A DNA stretch of 64,000 nucleotides from Stenotrophomonas maltophilia (GCF_001676385.1 NZ_LYVJ01000004.1:124001-188000), one strand, 5' to 3'; shown: positions 1 to 9,667, counted from the stretch's first letter. The notes: generated by a model from the letters alone, not told the origin. Numbers and translations: made by a program.

Positions 1-761
1 CCGTATTCCTGGCGAGCCGCAATTACCAGAAGCGCCACTACAACACCGGCCGGGAAACCTATCTGCTGCCGGTGCAGTGGCGCGACGGCTGGCCGCAGAT
101 CCTGCCTGCCGACCAGCCCATTCCCTACATCGCCAAGGCGCCTGGCTGGATGCAGGGCGAGGCCTCGCAGGCACCGTCGACCGGCAACTTCACCGAGCGC
201 GACACCTTTGACGGCCCAACGCTCGCTCCAGGCTGGCTGCGCGTGCGCGTGCCCCGGCAGACGTGGGCAGACCTGGCCTCGCGGCCCGGCCTGCTGGCCA
301 TCCATCCGTTGGCAGAGGACCTGGATACGCTGCGCAATCCCGCCTTCCTGGGCCGCCGACAGCAACACCTGCGCTTCGAGGCCAGTACCGGGATGACCCG
401 CCCTGGCGCAGGCGTCGCGGCTGGACTGGCGGCCTTCCAGAGCGAAGCGTACTGGTACTTCCTCGGCGTCCGCAGCCTGGGCGGGGACCGCGTGGCCGTC
501 TTCCTCGAAGCGCGCGATGGAGGGGGCATCACGCGCACGCTGGCGGTGCAGGAAGTGGACTCGCTGCCGGAGCTGCGCCTGAAGATCGCCGCCGACGAAG
601 GCAGCTATGCGTTCTCGTTCGACAGCGGCGACGGCCGTGGGTGGCAGGCACTGGCACGCAACGTGGACGGCACCGTTCTCAGTACGGATCGTGCAGGCGG
701 CTTCGTGGGCGCCCTGCTGGGACCATTCGCGCGCGACGAGCGCGCCGGGAGGAGCAAATGA
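1..761 (+). CDS. C-terminal part of a GH43 family glycosidase (partial at window edge)
   Basis: The frame is already open at base 3 and ends at TGA 759-761, so the N-terminus and catalytic blades lie outside the window. The visible 250 or so residues contain a beta-sandwich of the type found at the C-terminus of GH43 beta-xylosidases/arabinofuranosidases (DUF1349/GH43_C2-like), with the stretch FEASTGMTRPG and many short beta strands. Family assignment is inferred from this accessory domain and from the xylan/arabinan neighbours. The stop overlaps the next start in an ATGA arrangement at 758, so it is translationally coupled to the GH3 gene. Confidence 0.75.
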   Translation, partial: VFLASRNYQKRHYNTGRETYLLPVQWRDGWPQILPADQPIPYIAKAPGWMQGEASQAPSTGNFTERDTFDGPTLAPGWLRVRVPRQTWADLASRPGLLAIHPLAEDLDTLRNPAFLGRRQQHLRFEASTGMTRPGAGVAAGLAAFQSEAYWYFLGVRSLGGDRVAVFLEARDGGGITRTLAVQEVDSLPELRLKIAADEGSYAFSFDSGDGRGWQALARNVDGTVLSTDRAGGFVGALLGPFARDERAGRSK

Positions 762-3457
762 TGGCATCGACGTTCTCCGTTACCACCGCGCAGCGCGGCC
801 CGGCACGTTGCGCGCTGTCCGTGTGCGCGTTGCTCCTGCTGGCCGGCGGCGTGTCGGCGGGCACGCCCAAGGGCTGGCTGGACGGCACCGCCACCTTCGA
901 GCAGCGCGCCGCGGCGCTGGTCGCACAGATGACCCTGGAGGAGAAGGCCGCGCAGATGCAGAACGCTGCGCCGGCCATCGAGCGCCTCGGAGTACCGGCA
1001 TACGACTGGTGGAATGAAGGCCTGCATGGCGTGGCGCGGGCAGGGCAGGCCACCGTGTTTCCGCAGGCCATCGGGCTGGCGGCGACCTTCGATGTGCCAC
1101 TGATGGGCGAGGTCGCCACGACCATCAGCGACGAAGCGCGTGCCAAGCATCACCAGTTCGTGCGCGACGGCGCGCATGGCCGTTACCAGGGCCTGACGTT
1201 CTGGTCGCCCAACGTCAACATCTTCCGTGACCCGCGCTGGGGCCGGGGCCAGGAAACCTATGGCGAGGATCCGTTCCTCACCGCGCGCATGGGCGTTGCG
1301 TTCGTGCGTGGCCTGCAGGGCGACGATCCGGTGTACCGCAAGCTTGACGCGACGGCCAAGCACCTGGCGGTGCACAGCGGCCCGGAGGCGGACCGTCACC
1401 ACTTCGACGCACGCCCGAGCAGGCGCGACCTGTATGACACCTACCTGCCGGCATTCGAGGCGCTGGTGAAGGAGGGCGATGTGGATGCCGTCATGGGCGC
1501 CTACAACCGCGTCTACGGCGAATCCGCCAGCGCCAGCCGGTTCCTGCTGCGCGATGTGCTGCGACGCGACTGGGGCTTCAAGGGATACGTGGTTTCGGAC
1601 TGCTGGGCGATCGTCGACATATGGAAACACCACCGGATCGTCGCCAGCCGTGAAGCGGCTGCCGCGCTGGCCGTCAGGAACGGTACCGAGCTCGAGTGCG
1701 GCCAGGAATACGCTACGCTGCCCGCGGCGGTGCGCCAGGGCCTGATCACCGAAGCGGAGATCGACGACGCAGTGACACGCCTGTTCACCGCACGGATGCG
1801 CCTGGGCATGTTCGATCCACCGGAGCGCGTGCGCTGGGCGCGCATTCCAGCGTCGGTCAACCAGGCCCCGGCGCACGACGCGCTGGCCCTGAAGGCCGCA
1901 CAGTCCTCTCTGGTACTGCTGAAGAACGATGGCGTGCTGCCACTGTCGCGCGATCTCAAGCGCATTGCCGTGGTAGGCCCGACGGCCGACGACACCATGG
2001 CGCTGCTCGGCAACTACTTCGGCACGCCGGCGGCGCCGGTCACGATACTGCAGGGCATACGGGATGCAGCAAAGGGCATCGAGGTGCGTTATGCGCGCGG
2101 CGTGGACCTGGTGGAAGGACGCGACGATCCCGATGCGACGCCACTGATCGAGGCGGCGTTCCTGCGGCCCGCGCCCGATTCACCGGAACGCGGGCTGCGC
2201 GGCGAGTACTTCCGCACGGCCGACCTGTCCGGAAGCCCCGCACTGGTCCGCACCGACGCACAGATCGGTTTCCGCTGGGATCGGGGTTCGCCGACCGACA
2301 ACCTGCTTGCGCGCGGCGAAGCGGCACCGGGGCAGGGCATTCCCGCCGACCGTTTCAGCATCCGCTGGCGTGGCCAGCTGCTGCCGCCGGTGTCGGGCCG
2401 CTACCGTATCGAGGTGGCCGCCGACGACGGCTTCCGGCTGGTCGTGGACGGCAAGCGCGTGCTGGATCATTGGCAGAACCGCGATGGAATGCATGCCGAC
2501 GGCGTCGAGCTGGACCTGCAGGCCGGACGCGCCTACGACCTGACCCTGGAGTACTACGACGACCAGCGCGACGCGGGCGTGCGGCTGGGCTGGCGCATGC
2601 CCGGCGCCAAGCCCCCGTTCGAAGAGGCGCTCGATGCCGCCCGCGACGCCGACGTCGTGGTCTTCGTCGGTGGCCTGACCGGCGATGTCGAAGGCGAGGA
2701 AATGACCGTCAACTATCCCGGTTTCGCCGGGGGCGATCGCACCGATCTTCGCCTGCCGGCGCCGCAGCGTGCCCTGCTGGAGGCGCTGCACGGCACCGGC
2801 AAGCCCGTGGTGATGGTGCTCACCGGTGGATCGGCGCTGGCGGTGGATTGGGCCCAGGCGAACCTGCCGGCCATCCTGATGAGCTGGTACCCGGGGCAGC
2901 GCGGCGGCACGGCGGTGGGCCAGGCACTGTTTGGCGACATCAATCCTGCGGGCCGGCTGCCGGTCACGTTCTACAAGGCCGACCAGGCGCTGCCTGCATT
3001 CGACGACTACCGCATGGAAGGCCGTACCTACCGCTACTTCCGCGGCACCCCGCTGTTTCCGTTCGGTCACGGACTGTCCTACACCCGGTTCGACTACCGG
3101 AACCTCCGCCTCGGCGCGGCCACGATCACCCCGGATGGACGCCTCGACGTGCAGGTCGAGGTGACCAATTCCGGCCCACGCAGCGGCGACGAAGTCGTGC
3201 AGCTCTACGTACGACGCGCGCAGGGCGGCAGTGCGGAGGCCAACCAGGAACTGCGCGGCTTCCAGCGCATCCACCTCGCCGCTGGCGAGCGGCGTACGGT
3301 GTCCTTCGAGCTGGACGCCAAGCAGGCCCTGCGGCATTACGACGAGGCGCAGGGCCGTTACCGAGTGCCACCCGGACGCTACGAGATCCGGATCGGGGGT
3401 TCCAGTGCCGACGCCCGCGTGCGTGCCCCGTTCACGGTGGAGGGCAGGCGTGACTGA
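758..3457 (+). CDS. GH3 family beta-glycosidase with PA14 insert (beta-xylosidase/glucosidase)
   Basis: 899 residues. A signal peptide is visible (hydrophobic run ALSVCALLLLAGGVSA), so the enzyme is exported. The GH3 N-terminal barrel follows, with the nucleophile Asp in GYVVSDCWAI at about residue 281. A PA14-like beta domain is inserted at roughly residues 475-620 (GLRGEYFRTADLSG to LGWRMPGA). The second GH3 domain follows, and the C-terminus is a fibronectin-III-like domain. This PA14-inserted layout is known for plant cell-wall xylosidases/glucosidases; the exact substrate cannot be read from sequence. The ATG at 758 overlaps the upstream stop. The context points to hemicellulose-derived oligosaccharides. 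Confidence 0.9.
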   Translation: MMASTFSVTTAQRGPARCALSVCALLLLAGGVSAGTPKGWLDGTATFEQRAAALVAQMTLEEKAAQMQNAAPAIERLGVPAYDWWNEGLHGVARAGQATVFPQAIGLAATFDVPLMGEVATTISDEARAKHHQFVRDGAHGRYQGLTFWSPNVNIFRDPRWGRGQETYGEDPFLTARMGVAFVRGLQGDDPVYRKLDATAKHLAVHSGPEADRHHFDARPSRRDLYDTYLPAFEALVKEGDVDAVMGAYNRVYGESASASRFLLRDVLRRDWGFKGYVVSDCWAIVDIWKHHRIVASREAAAALAVRNGTELECGQEYATLPAAVRQGLITEAEIDDAVTRLFTARMRLGMFDPPERVRWARIPASVNQAPAHDALALKAAQSSLVLLKNDGVLPLSRDLKRIAVVGPTADDTMALLGNYFGTPAAPVTILQGIRDAAKGIEVRYARGVDLVEGRDDPDATPLIEAAFLRPAPDSPERGLRGEYFRTADLSGSPALVRTDAQIGFRWDRGSPTDNLLARGEAAPGQGIPADRFSIRWRGQLLPPVSGRYRIEVAADDGFRLVVDGKRVLDHWQNRDGMHADGVELDLQAGRAYDLTLEYYDDQRDAGVRLGWRMPGAKPPFEEALDAARDADVVVFVGGLTGDVEGEEMTVNYPGFAGGDRTDLRLPAPQRALLEALHGTGKPVVMVLTGGSALAVDWAQANLPAILMSWYPGQRGGTAVGQALFGDINPAGRLPVTFYKADQALPAFDDYRMEGRTYRYFRGTPLFPFGHGLSYTRFDYRNLRLGAATITPDGRLDVQVEVTNSGPRSGDEVVQLYVRRAQGGSAEANQELRGFQRIHLAAGERRTVSFELDAKQALRHYDEAQGRYRVPPGRYEIRIGGSSADARVRAPFTVEGRRD

Positions 3458-3515
3458 TCCAGGTACCGCTCCTCTACCTTCTTCCGTCCAGCCCTCCCCG
3501 CAGGACCTTCGCTGC

Positions 3516-5000
3516 ATGGCACGCACTGAAAATGCTCTCACGGTCCGCGAAAAGCTCGGCTACAGCCTGGGCGATCTCGCAGCAAACCTGATCTTCCAGA
3601 CGCTGATCACCTACCTGGCGTTCTTCTACACCGATGTCTACCGCCTGCCTGCGGGAACGGCGGCGACCCTCATCTTCGTGATCGGCCTGCTCGGCGCCTT
3701 CGTGTTCACGCCCTTGATCGGCATTGCGGCCGATCGCACCGCGACGCGGTGGGGCAGGTTCCGGCCGTGGATCCTGTGGACTGCGGTTCCGTTCGGTGTC
3801 CTGTCGCTGCTGGCGTTCAGCACGCCAGACCTGGGGGCGCGCGGCAAGGTCATCTACGCCGCCGCCACTTACGGCCTGCTGATGGCGGTGTATGCAGCGA
3901 ACAACCTTCCGTACTCTGCGCTCAGTGGCGTGCTGACCGGCAGCATGGCCCAGCGCAACAGCCTGTCGGCCTACCGTTTCGTGGCGGTGATGATCGCCCA
4001 GTTCATCATCCAGGTGCTGCTGATGCCGCTGGTGCTGATCCTCGGCGATGGCGACCGGGTGCGTGGCTTCGAACAGGTGATGACCGTGTTCGCCATTGCC
4101 GGGACGGCGTTCTTCCTGATCACGTTCTTCACCACGCGCGAACGCATCGTGCCCACCCGCGAGCAGACCGGCGGTGTCCTGCAGGACCTTTCGGATCTGC
4201 TGCGCAACCGGCCCTGGCAGGTGATGCTGGCACTCACGGTGCTGGTGTTCATCAACCTGGCGTTGAAAGGGGGCACCTACATCTACTATTTCCAGTACTA
4301 CATGAGTGAAGCCTCGTTGGCCCGCTTCCTCGAGGCGTCGGGCTTCAATGGACTGGTCAGGGCGCTGAACCTGGCGCTGGGCAGTGCCGGGCTCTCTGGA
4401 TTCACCTGGCCGGAGGATGCGGCGACCTCTGCATTCAGCCTGTTCAACGCCTGTGGAATCATCTGCATGATCCTGGGCATCGGCGTATCGCGCCGGCTGG
4501 CCGACCGCTTCGGGAAGCGCGACGTATTTGGTGGCGCACTGTTTGTCTCGACCCTGTTCCTGCTCGCCTTCTACCTGTTCCCGCCGACGGCGGTCGGGGT
4601 AGTGTTCGGCGCGTTCATGCTGCACGGCTTCTGTTACGGCATCACCATCCCGCTGCTGTGGGCCATGATCGCCGACGTGGCCGATTACTCCGAGTGGAAG
4701 AACCACCGTCGCGCCACGGCGATCATCTTCTCGGCGATGCTGTGCGGCCTGAAGATCGGCCTCAGTGTCGGCGGCGCGCTGGTTGCCGCCATCCTTGCGC
4801 GCTACGGCTACCAGGCCGGCGTGGCGCAGCAGCCTGCGGTGGTGGTCGAAGGCATCCGCCTGACGGTGAGCATCTACTGCTCCATCCCGTTCCTGGTCGC
4901 GGTCGCGCTGTTGTTCTTCTACGAGATCGACAAGCGTACGGAAACCCGCATCGAGCAGGATCTCCAGCTGCGCCGCCGTGTTGCCAACGCCTCCATGTAA
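3516..5000 (+). CDS. GPH-family sugar:cation symporter (MFS)
   Basis: 494 residues with about twelve hydrophobic segments. The N-terminus (REKLGYSLGDLAANLIFQ) and the loop IAADRTATRWGRFRPW are characteristic of the glycoside-pentoside-hexuronide symporters (XylP/YicJ/MelB group), which move oligosaccharides or pentosides across the inner membrane with Na+ or H+. The ATG at 3516 gives the canonical N-terminus; the open frame upstream is only read-through. It lies 58 bp after the GH3 gene and 11 bp before the next GH43 gene. This suggests import of products released by the exported glycosidases. Confidence 0.9.
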   Translation: MARTENALTVREKLGYSLGDLAANLIFQTLITYLAFFYTDVYRLPAGTAATLIFVIGLLGAFVFTPLIGIAADRTATRWGRFRPWILWTAVPFGVLSLLAFSTPDLGARGKVIYAAATYGLLMAVYAANNLPYSALSGVLTGSMAQRNSLSAYRFVAVMIAQFIIQVLLMPLVLILGDGDRVRGFEQVMTVFAIAGTAFFLITFFTTRERIVPTREQTGGVLQDLSDLLRNRPWQVMLALTVLVFINLALKGGTYIYYFQYYMSEASLARFLEASGFNGLVRALNLALGSAGLSGFTWPEDAATSAFSLFNACGIICMILGIGVSRRLADRFGKRDVFGGALFVSTLFLLAFYLFPPTAVGVVFGAFMLHGFCYGITIPLLWAMIADVADYSEWKNHRRATAIIFSAMLCGLKIGLSVGGALVAAILARYGYQAGVAQQPAVVVEGIRLTVSIYCSIPFLVAVALLFFYEIDKRTETRIEQDLQLRRRVANASM

Positions 5001-5011
5001 CCCCCAGGACG

Positions 5012-6055
5012 ATGACCATGATCGACCCCCTTCCCGGCGAAGGCCGCCGGGCCGACGAAGCCACGCTTGCGCAACTCGCGGAACGTGCCATTTCCCAGCC
5101 CCTGGTGACCCACATCTACACCGCCGATCCCTCCGCGCACGTGTTCGAGGGGCGCCTGTACATCTATCCGTCGCACGACATCGACGCCGGCCAGCCGTTC
5201 GATGACGAGGGCGGGCACTTCGGAATGCAGGACTACCATGTGCTGCGCATGGACACGCCGGGAGGCGTGGCCACCGATTGCGGCGAGGTGCTGCATCTCC
5301 GCGACGTTCCGTGGGCCCACCAGCAGATGTGGGCACCGGACGCCGCCTGCCGCGAGGGCCGCTATTACCTCTATTTCCCGGCCAAGGATGCCGACGGCCT
5401 GTTCCGTATCGGCGTTGCCGTGGGGACGCGCCCGGAAGGGCCGTTCAGTCCCGAACCCGAACCAATGGACGGGACCTATTCGATCGACCCGGCGGTGTTC
5501 GAAGACGACGACGGCAGCCATTACCTGTACTTCGGCGGCATCTGGGGAGGGCAGCTGCAGAAATACCGCGACAACCGCTACGACGCGGCGCACCCGGAGC
5601 CTGCGGGCGACGCACCGGCGCTCGGCCCGCGCGTGGGCCGCCTGGACCCGTGCATGACCCGGCTCGCCGAGCCCACGCGCGAGGTACGCATCCTGGACGA
5701 GCACGGGCACCCCCTGCGCGCCGACGATCATGCGCGCCGCTTCTTCGAGGGGCCCTGGTTGCACAAATACCAGGGGCGGTACTACCTGTCCTATTCCACC
5801 GGCAACACGCACCTGCTGTGCTATGCGGTAGGCGACAGCCCCTATGGACCGTTCACCTATGCCGGCGTGATCCTCACCCCGGTGGTGGGCTGGACCACGC
5901 ACCACTCCATCTGCATGTTCGATGGCCAGTGGTACCTGTTCTACCACGATGCGCTGATGTCCGGCGGCATCACCCATCTGCGCTCGGTGAAGTGCACGCC
6001 GCTGCACATGGAGGCCGACGGCAGCATCCGTACCGTGCATCCCTATGGCGCCTGA
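5012..6055 (+). CDS. GH43 family glycosidase, probably intracellular xylosidase/arabinofuranosidase
   Basis: 347 residues without a signal peptide, so probably cytoplasmic. GH43 landmarks are visible: the base Asp in TADPSAHVFEGRLYIYPSHD, the pKa-modulating Asp in SIDPAVFEDDDG, and the acid Glu in FFEGPWLHKYQGRYYLSYS. The overall size matches a single five-bladed propeller. Start ATG 5012 follows the symporter by 11 bp; upstream in-frame sequence lies inside the symporter. It most likely hydrolyses the imported pentose-containing oligosaccharides. Specificity (xylose or arabinose) is not determinable here. Confidence 0.88.
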   Translation: MTMIDPLPGEGRRADEATLAQLAERAISQPLVTHIYTADPSAHVFEGRLYIYPSHDIDAGQPFDDEGGHFGMQDYHVLRMDTPGGVATDCGEVLHLRDVPWAHQQMWAPDAACREGRYYLYFPAKDADGLFRIGVAVGTRPEGPFSPEPEPMDGTYSIDPAVFEDDDGSHYLYFGGIWGGQLQKYRDNRYDAAHPEPAGDAPALGPRVGRLDPCMTRLAEPTREVRILDEHGHPLRADDHARRFFEGPWLHKYQGRYYLSYSTGNTHLLCYAVGDSPYGPFTYAGVILTPVVGWTTHHSICMFDGQWYLFYHDALMSGGITHLRSVKCTPLHMEADGSIRTVHPYGA

Positions 6056-6890
6056 GCACCTGCGGCCGGTGGACGATGCGCGGGCGCCGATGCCCGCCGG
6101 AACACTGCATGTGTTGGGGTCGGGCCCGCTGCAGGTCACGATTGCGCCCGCCGCCGGCGGGCGCATCGCACAGATCCGCTACGAAGGCGTGGACTGGCTT
6201 GTCGGCGAGGACGAGGGTGGTCCGGCAGCGATTGCCTGGGGCTGCTACCCGATGGTCCCCTGGGCCGGGCGCATCCGCCAGGGACGCTTCAGCTTCGACG
6301 GCAGGCCGTTCGTGCTGCCGTCGAACTTCGGCGCCCACGCGATCCATGGCGTGGGTTTCTCGCGGCCGTGGCACATCGACCGGCTCGACGCGGAGCGCGC
6401 CACGCTTTCTCTCGATCTTCCAAGCGACGGCTACTGGCCCTTCGGCGGCGTGGCGACGCAGGCGATACACCTGCAGGCACACAGCCTGCACCTGCTGCTC
6501 TCGGTCCAGGCTGGCGCACGGGCCATGCCTGCGGCGCTGGGCTGGCACCCCTGGTTCCGCAAGCCGGACCGGTTGCTGTTCCACCCTGACGCGATGTATC
6601 CACGGGACGGGGAGGGCATTGCCACCCTGCCACGGGTGCCACCCGCCCCCGGTCCGTGGGATGACTGCTTCATCGCAGGCGGTGACCTGGTGCTGGTACG
6701 CGCCGGGCAACGCCTGCGGCTGCGCTCGGATACCGACCATTGGGTGGTCTACGACGGCGCCGCGCATGCGACCTGTGTTGAACCGCAGAGCGGCCCGCCC
6801 GATGCCTTCACCCTGGCGCCCCGTCGCCTGGAGCCGGGCCAGCGGCTGGACCTCTCCTTCAGGCTGGCGTGGGAAGCGGACGACGCCTGA
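6045..6890 (+). CDS. Aldose 1-epimerase (mutarotase) family protein
   Basis: 281 residues. Mutarotase landmarks: an N-terminal beta-sandwich with WGCYPMVPWAGRIRQGRF, the His motif GAHAIHGVGF, a second His in LGWHPWF, and the catalytic Glu in CVEPQSGPPDAF. It interconverts anomers of aldoses. The gene overlaps the upstream GH43 gene by 11 bp, so translation is coupled. It closes the forward operon that starts outside the window. It feeds the released sugars into catabolism, which is an inference from context. Confidence 0.88.
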   Translation: MAPEHLRPVDDARAPMPAGTLHVLGSGPLQVTIAPAAGGRIAQIRYEGVDWLVGEDEGGPAAIAWGCYPMVPWAGRIRQGRFSFDGRPFVLPSNFGAHAIHGVGFSRPWHIDRLDAERATLSLDLPSDGYWPFGGVATQAIHLQAHSLHLLLSVQAGARAMPAALGWHPWFRKPDRLLFHPDAMYPRDGEGIATLPRVPPAPGPWDDCFIAGGDLVLVRAGQRLRLRSDTDHWVVYDGAAHATCVEPQSGPPDAFTLAPRRLEPGQRLDLSFRLAWEADDA

Positions 6891-7384
6891 GCCTGCCCAG
6901 GCATTTGCCGCGCACCCCATCGCGCGGCTGCGCCACGCAGACCGCTCCGGTCCATGCCGTTGGCGCCCATCGCGGGCTGGGTGCGCGCCAGCCGGCCGGC
7001 ATACGGGCCAGCCTGGCCAGGATGCAGGGATCGTCACCCAGCGCCGAGCCGAACCGGCGGTACCTTCGCCCGGTCATTGCGCCGCTGGGCTGCTGCATTG
7101 CCGGGTGTCACGGTCCAGCCGCCCGGCAATGGCCTGCGGACTGATGTCGCCGGCGCGGTTGATGAGCACGATGACGGTCCGCACCGGGCACGATCAGCCC
7201 GGTGCCTGCGGCGAGCAGTGCAGCACACAGGTGGCGGCGGGTCGGGTCATGCGGAATGGGCGGTTTGCCGGTCGTCTCCGTAGCGGGCGATGGGAGCGCG
7301 ACGGCACGGGCAGGTGCCGGTTCGCACGTTGCGGGCAGAGGATGGGAAGTGTAGGGTCTGATCGCCAGCAGAAGGAGGTTGCGG
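6891..7384. other. Intergenic region, possible decayed reverse-strand gene
   Basis: 494 bp without a convincing intact gene. On the reverse strand around 7250-7130 the pieces MTRPAATCVLHC and, in another frame, IVLINRAGDISPQAI look like the start of a small secreted protein split by a frameshift. The assignment is weak. A good ribosome-binding site for the next gene (GGAGG at about 7374-7378) closes the region. Confidence 0.3.
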
Positions 7385-7957
7385 ATGCGGACCATGGGAT
7401 TGGCAGCAGTCTTGGCGCTCGCCGCGTGCGCCGGGCCGAGCGCCGGGCAGGACGGGAATGCCGCAGCGACGGCGGCTGCCGTGCGCGAGGGGAGCCGGCC
7501 GTCGGCCCCACAGGACGAATCCCCCGCATCCGTTCTGCCCGGATCAATGGGCGGAGCGTTCGCAGGCGCGTGGGCGTCCTGCGAGGGTGCGGCATCGCCT
7601 GAAGAATGCAGCCGCTACCTGCTGGTGCAACGCGGCGAACGCATCTGCGGGACCTGGTCCTATGTGGCCTCCGGGCAGATCTATGAAGGCCGGGTGATTG
7701 CCCGCGCAAGCACACGGACTCTTGCACGGCGCACGCAGATCTGTGGCCGGCCAGGCTCCGAGACCGATACCGAGTGCGCGGATGGCTGGCAGGCGATCGA
7801 CAAGCCACTGCAACTCTGTGATGGCAAGCTCAGTGACATGGCCGGCGCCGATGGCGCCTGTTTCGCGGATTACGAATCGGTGCCCGCAGCAGAGGCCGAG
7901 CGCACGGCGCTGGAAACCCAGCCGTGGCTGCAGGCCTGCCTCGCCGCGGACCCGTAA
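7385..7957 (+). CDS. Cysteine-rich lipoprotein, candidate immunity protein
   Basis: 190 residues. The lipobox LALAACAG places a lipidated Cys near residue 14, so the protein is membrane-anchored and faces the periplasm. A low-complexity Ala/Ser linker follows, then a globular domain with several cysteines (ASCEG, EECSRY, RICGTW, QICGRP, ETDTECADGW, LQLCDGK, GACFADY). Start ATG 7385 has GGAGG six bases upstream. It sits 21 bp ahead of a lysozyme-like protein on the same strand. In Xanthomonas/Stenotrophomonas type IV secretion effector loci, such lipoproteins act as periplasmic immunity proteins. That role is inference from layout only; I do not recognise the fold. Confidence 0.75.
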   Translation: MRTMGLAAVLALAACAGPSAGQDGNAAATAAAVREGSRPSAPQDESPASVLPGSMGGAFAGAWASCEGAASPEECSRYLLVQRGERICGTWSYVASGQIYEGRVIARASTRTLARRTQICGRPGSETDTECADGWQAIDKPLQLCDGKLSDMAGADGACFADYESVPAAEAERTALETQPWLQACLAADP

Positions 7958-7978
7958 CGACCGACAAGGAGGTGGAGC

Positions 7979-9478
7979 ATGACCAACCGGAACCCGCTTA
8001 CCGGGAATGAGCTGCGCGCGGCGGCGTACTTTGCCGTCGGTGTTACGTCCGAAGGCAGCATCGGCGGTCGCGACGTGGCCTACCGGCTCAGTTTCGCCGG
8101 CAATGTCGCCGCCAACGGGCGCATGGAGCCCGTGGCGAACAGTGGCTACTCGTTCGGCACGTTGCAGATCGATGTGGGACAGCATCCTGAAGTGGCACGC
8201 GACCTGCTGGATGGCTACCAGGCGTGGGCTGCCAACCAGCCTGGTCACGCCGGGCTCGCGCTGGGCCCGCGCCAGTATGAAGCGACCCTCACGTCACTGC
8301 AGCGCACCGGTCGTGAAATGCGCGCGGCCAATGCGGTCGACATCGATCGCGCGCCGATCAACCGTTTCCTGGCCTCGGATGAGGGGCGCACCTTCGTCCA
8401 TCGCCTGGATACCGAGCACGTCAATGGGGTGACCGCGACGGACTCGGTCGTTGGCAATCGCGACTCCGCGCTGGAGCGGCTGCAGCGCACCGACCTGTAC
8501 CGCAACGCCACCGGCGACGACCAGGCCAAGCTGGCCGGCATGTTCATGAAGCTGCAGAACCAGGCGGGGCAAGGGCGCTGGCCCGGCCTGCTGGATCGCG
8601 TGGAGGCCGGCAGCCTGGCATCGCCCGCAGAGGTGAAAACCGCGATCGATGAGCTGCTGCCGAATCTGCGCAACGGTGATCCGGACTACCTCCAGAGTGG
8701 CGCAGACAACACGCTTCGCGGAATCAGTGTGCTCAACGCGCTGCGCGGTGCGGATGCGCAGAATCCACTCGCCAGCGCCTGGGCCCATGTCGTGGAGGAT
8801 CCCTTGATGGGACCGGTCGCCGCGCACCAGCCCAACGCCGCACATCCCAACCTGGGCCATGAGTACGATCTGGTGCGGTCCATGTTCCTGACGCCGGAGC
8901 AGTCGCGGCGTTTCATTACCGCGCTCGACCACGGCGGCGCACTCGCCGAAGGCAATCCTGCGCGGCAGGCGGACGGCAGCCGCCAGGCCGGTTTCCACGT
9001 CTCAGGCAATGACTTCGTGCACTGGGGGCGCAGCGGACAGGGGCAGGCCTTCATTGGTGGGCAGTGGCGCAGCATCCATGCCGACGACCTTACCCGGGTG
9101 CGCAACAGTGATGGCAGCACCACGCTCAGCATCAACGAGCATGGGCAGCGATCGGTGCTGCTGCGGGTGGATCCACGAACGCCCGCACTGCGCGCGGATG
9201 CGTCCACCGAGGGCGCAACCCCGCATCGGCTGGCGAGCGATGACCACCGCGCCGTCACCGGAACAGCGGCATTCGGCAATCCGCATCTGAACGCCATGGT
9301 GGACGCTGCGCGGGCCGGTGACGACGTGGGGGAGCGCCGGGCGATGGAAGGGCTGACGCGCTCGGCGGATGGGTTGGCCTTCGCGCAGCGGGGGGCAGAA
9401 CACGCCGCAGCCCGTTCGGCGGACGCGCAGCGGCCTGGCCAGCAGGCGCCGGAGCAGGCGGGCATCGAGCGGGGCTGA
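7979..9478 (+). CDS. Lysozyme-like protein, candidate antibacterial effector
   Basis: 499 residues, no signal peptide. The N-terminal region has the pattern TSEGSIGG (residues about 23-30) and SFGTLQIDVGQ (about 58-68), reminiscent of lysozyme-fold cell-wall hydrolases in which a Glu is followed by a G-x-x-Q-I-D motif. The middle is helical. The C-terminal 120 residues are Ala/Gln-rich (HRLASDDHRAVTG, NPHLNAMVDAARAG, GLAFAQRGAEHAAA) and loosely resemble the XVIPCD secretion-signal domain of Xanthomonadaceae type IV effectors, but without its full motif set. RBS AAGGAGGTG precedes ATG 7979. Cargo and delivery route are inferred; no secretion genes are in the window. Confidence 0.7.
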   Translation: MTNRNPLTGNELRAAAYFAVGVTSEGSIGGRDVAYRLSFAGNVAANGRMEPVANSGYSFGTLQIDVGQHPEVARDLLDGYQAWAANQPGHAGLALGPRQYEATLTSLQRTGREMRAANAVDIDRAPINRFLASDEGRTFVHRLDTEHVNGVTATDSVVGNRDSALERLQRTDLYRNATGDDQAKLAGMFMKLQNQAGQGRWPGLLDRVEAGSLASPAEVKTAIDELLPNLRNGDPDYLQSGADNTLRGISVLNALRGADAQNPLASAWAHVVEDPLMGPVAAHQPNAAHPNLGHEYDLVRSMFLTPEQSRRFITALDHGGALAEGNPARQADGSRQAGFHVSGNDFVHWGRSGQGQAFIGGQWRSIHADDLTRVRNSDGSTTLSINEHGQRSVLLRVDPRTPALRADASTEGATPHRLASDDHRAVTGTAAFGNPHLNAMVDAARAGDDVGERRAMEGLTRSADGLAFAQRGAEHAAARSADAQRPGQQAPEQAGIERG

Positions 9479-9536
9479 GCGGAGCATCACCGAGCGCACG
9501 CGCCCGGGGCTACCCGGGTGCCCCCTGCAGCACTAG

Positions 9537-9556
9537 GCTGCCGCCAAAGGCGGCGA
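9537..9556. terminator. Short GC hairpin between convergent genes
   Basis: CCGCC-AAA-GGCGG hairpin with flanking G/C pairs lies between the convergent effector gene and the YjdF-like gene. There is no clear T-run, so a terminator role is only suggested by position. Confidence 0.3.
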
Positions 9557-9667
9557 GCATCACGGCGATGCTGCACCTGAGCGCATGGCCACGCTCCACA
9601 CGGCCGGCGCAGTGCCGGTCTTTGCCTGCAAGGCTGCGCCCTGCACGGGTGCGCGGGTTGATCTGGA

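Noticed and set aside
605..1876. Long reverse-strand open frame across the GH3 gene
   Set aside because: GC-rich DNA with biased third positions leaves long antisense frames open; composition is Arg/Ala/His-rich without motifs, and the forward GH3 gene explains the region.
3474..5336. 620-codon reverse open frame over the symporter gene
   Set aside because: Low-complexity His/Arg/Gln-rich antisense shadow; no start signal or domain.
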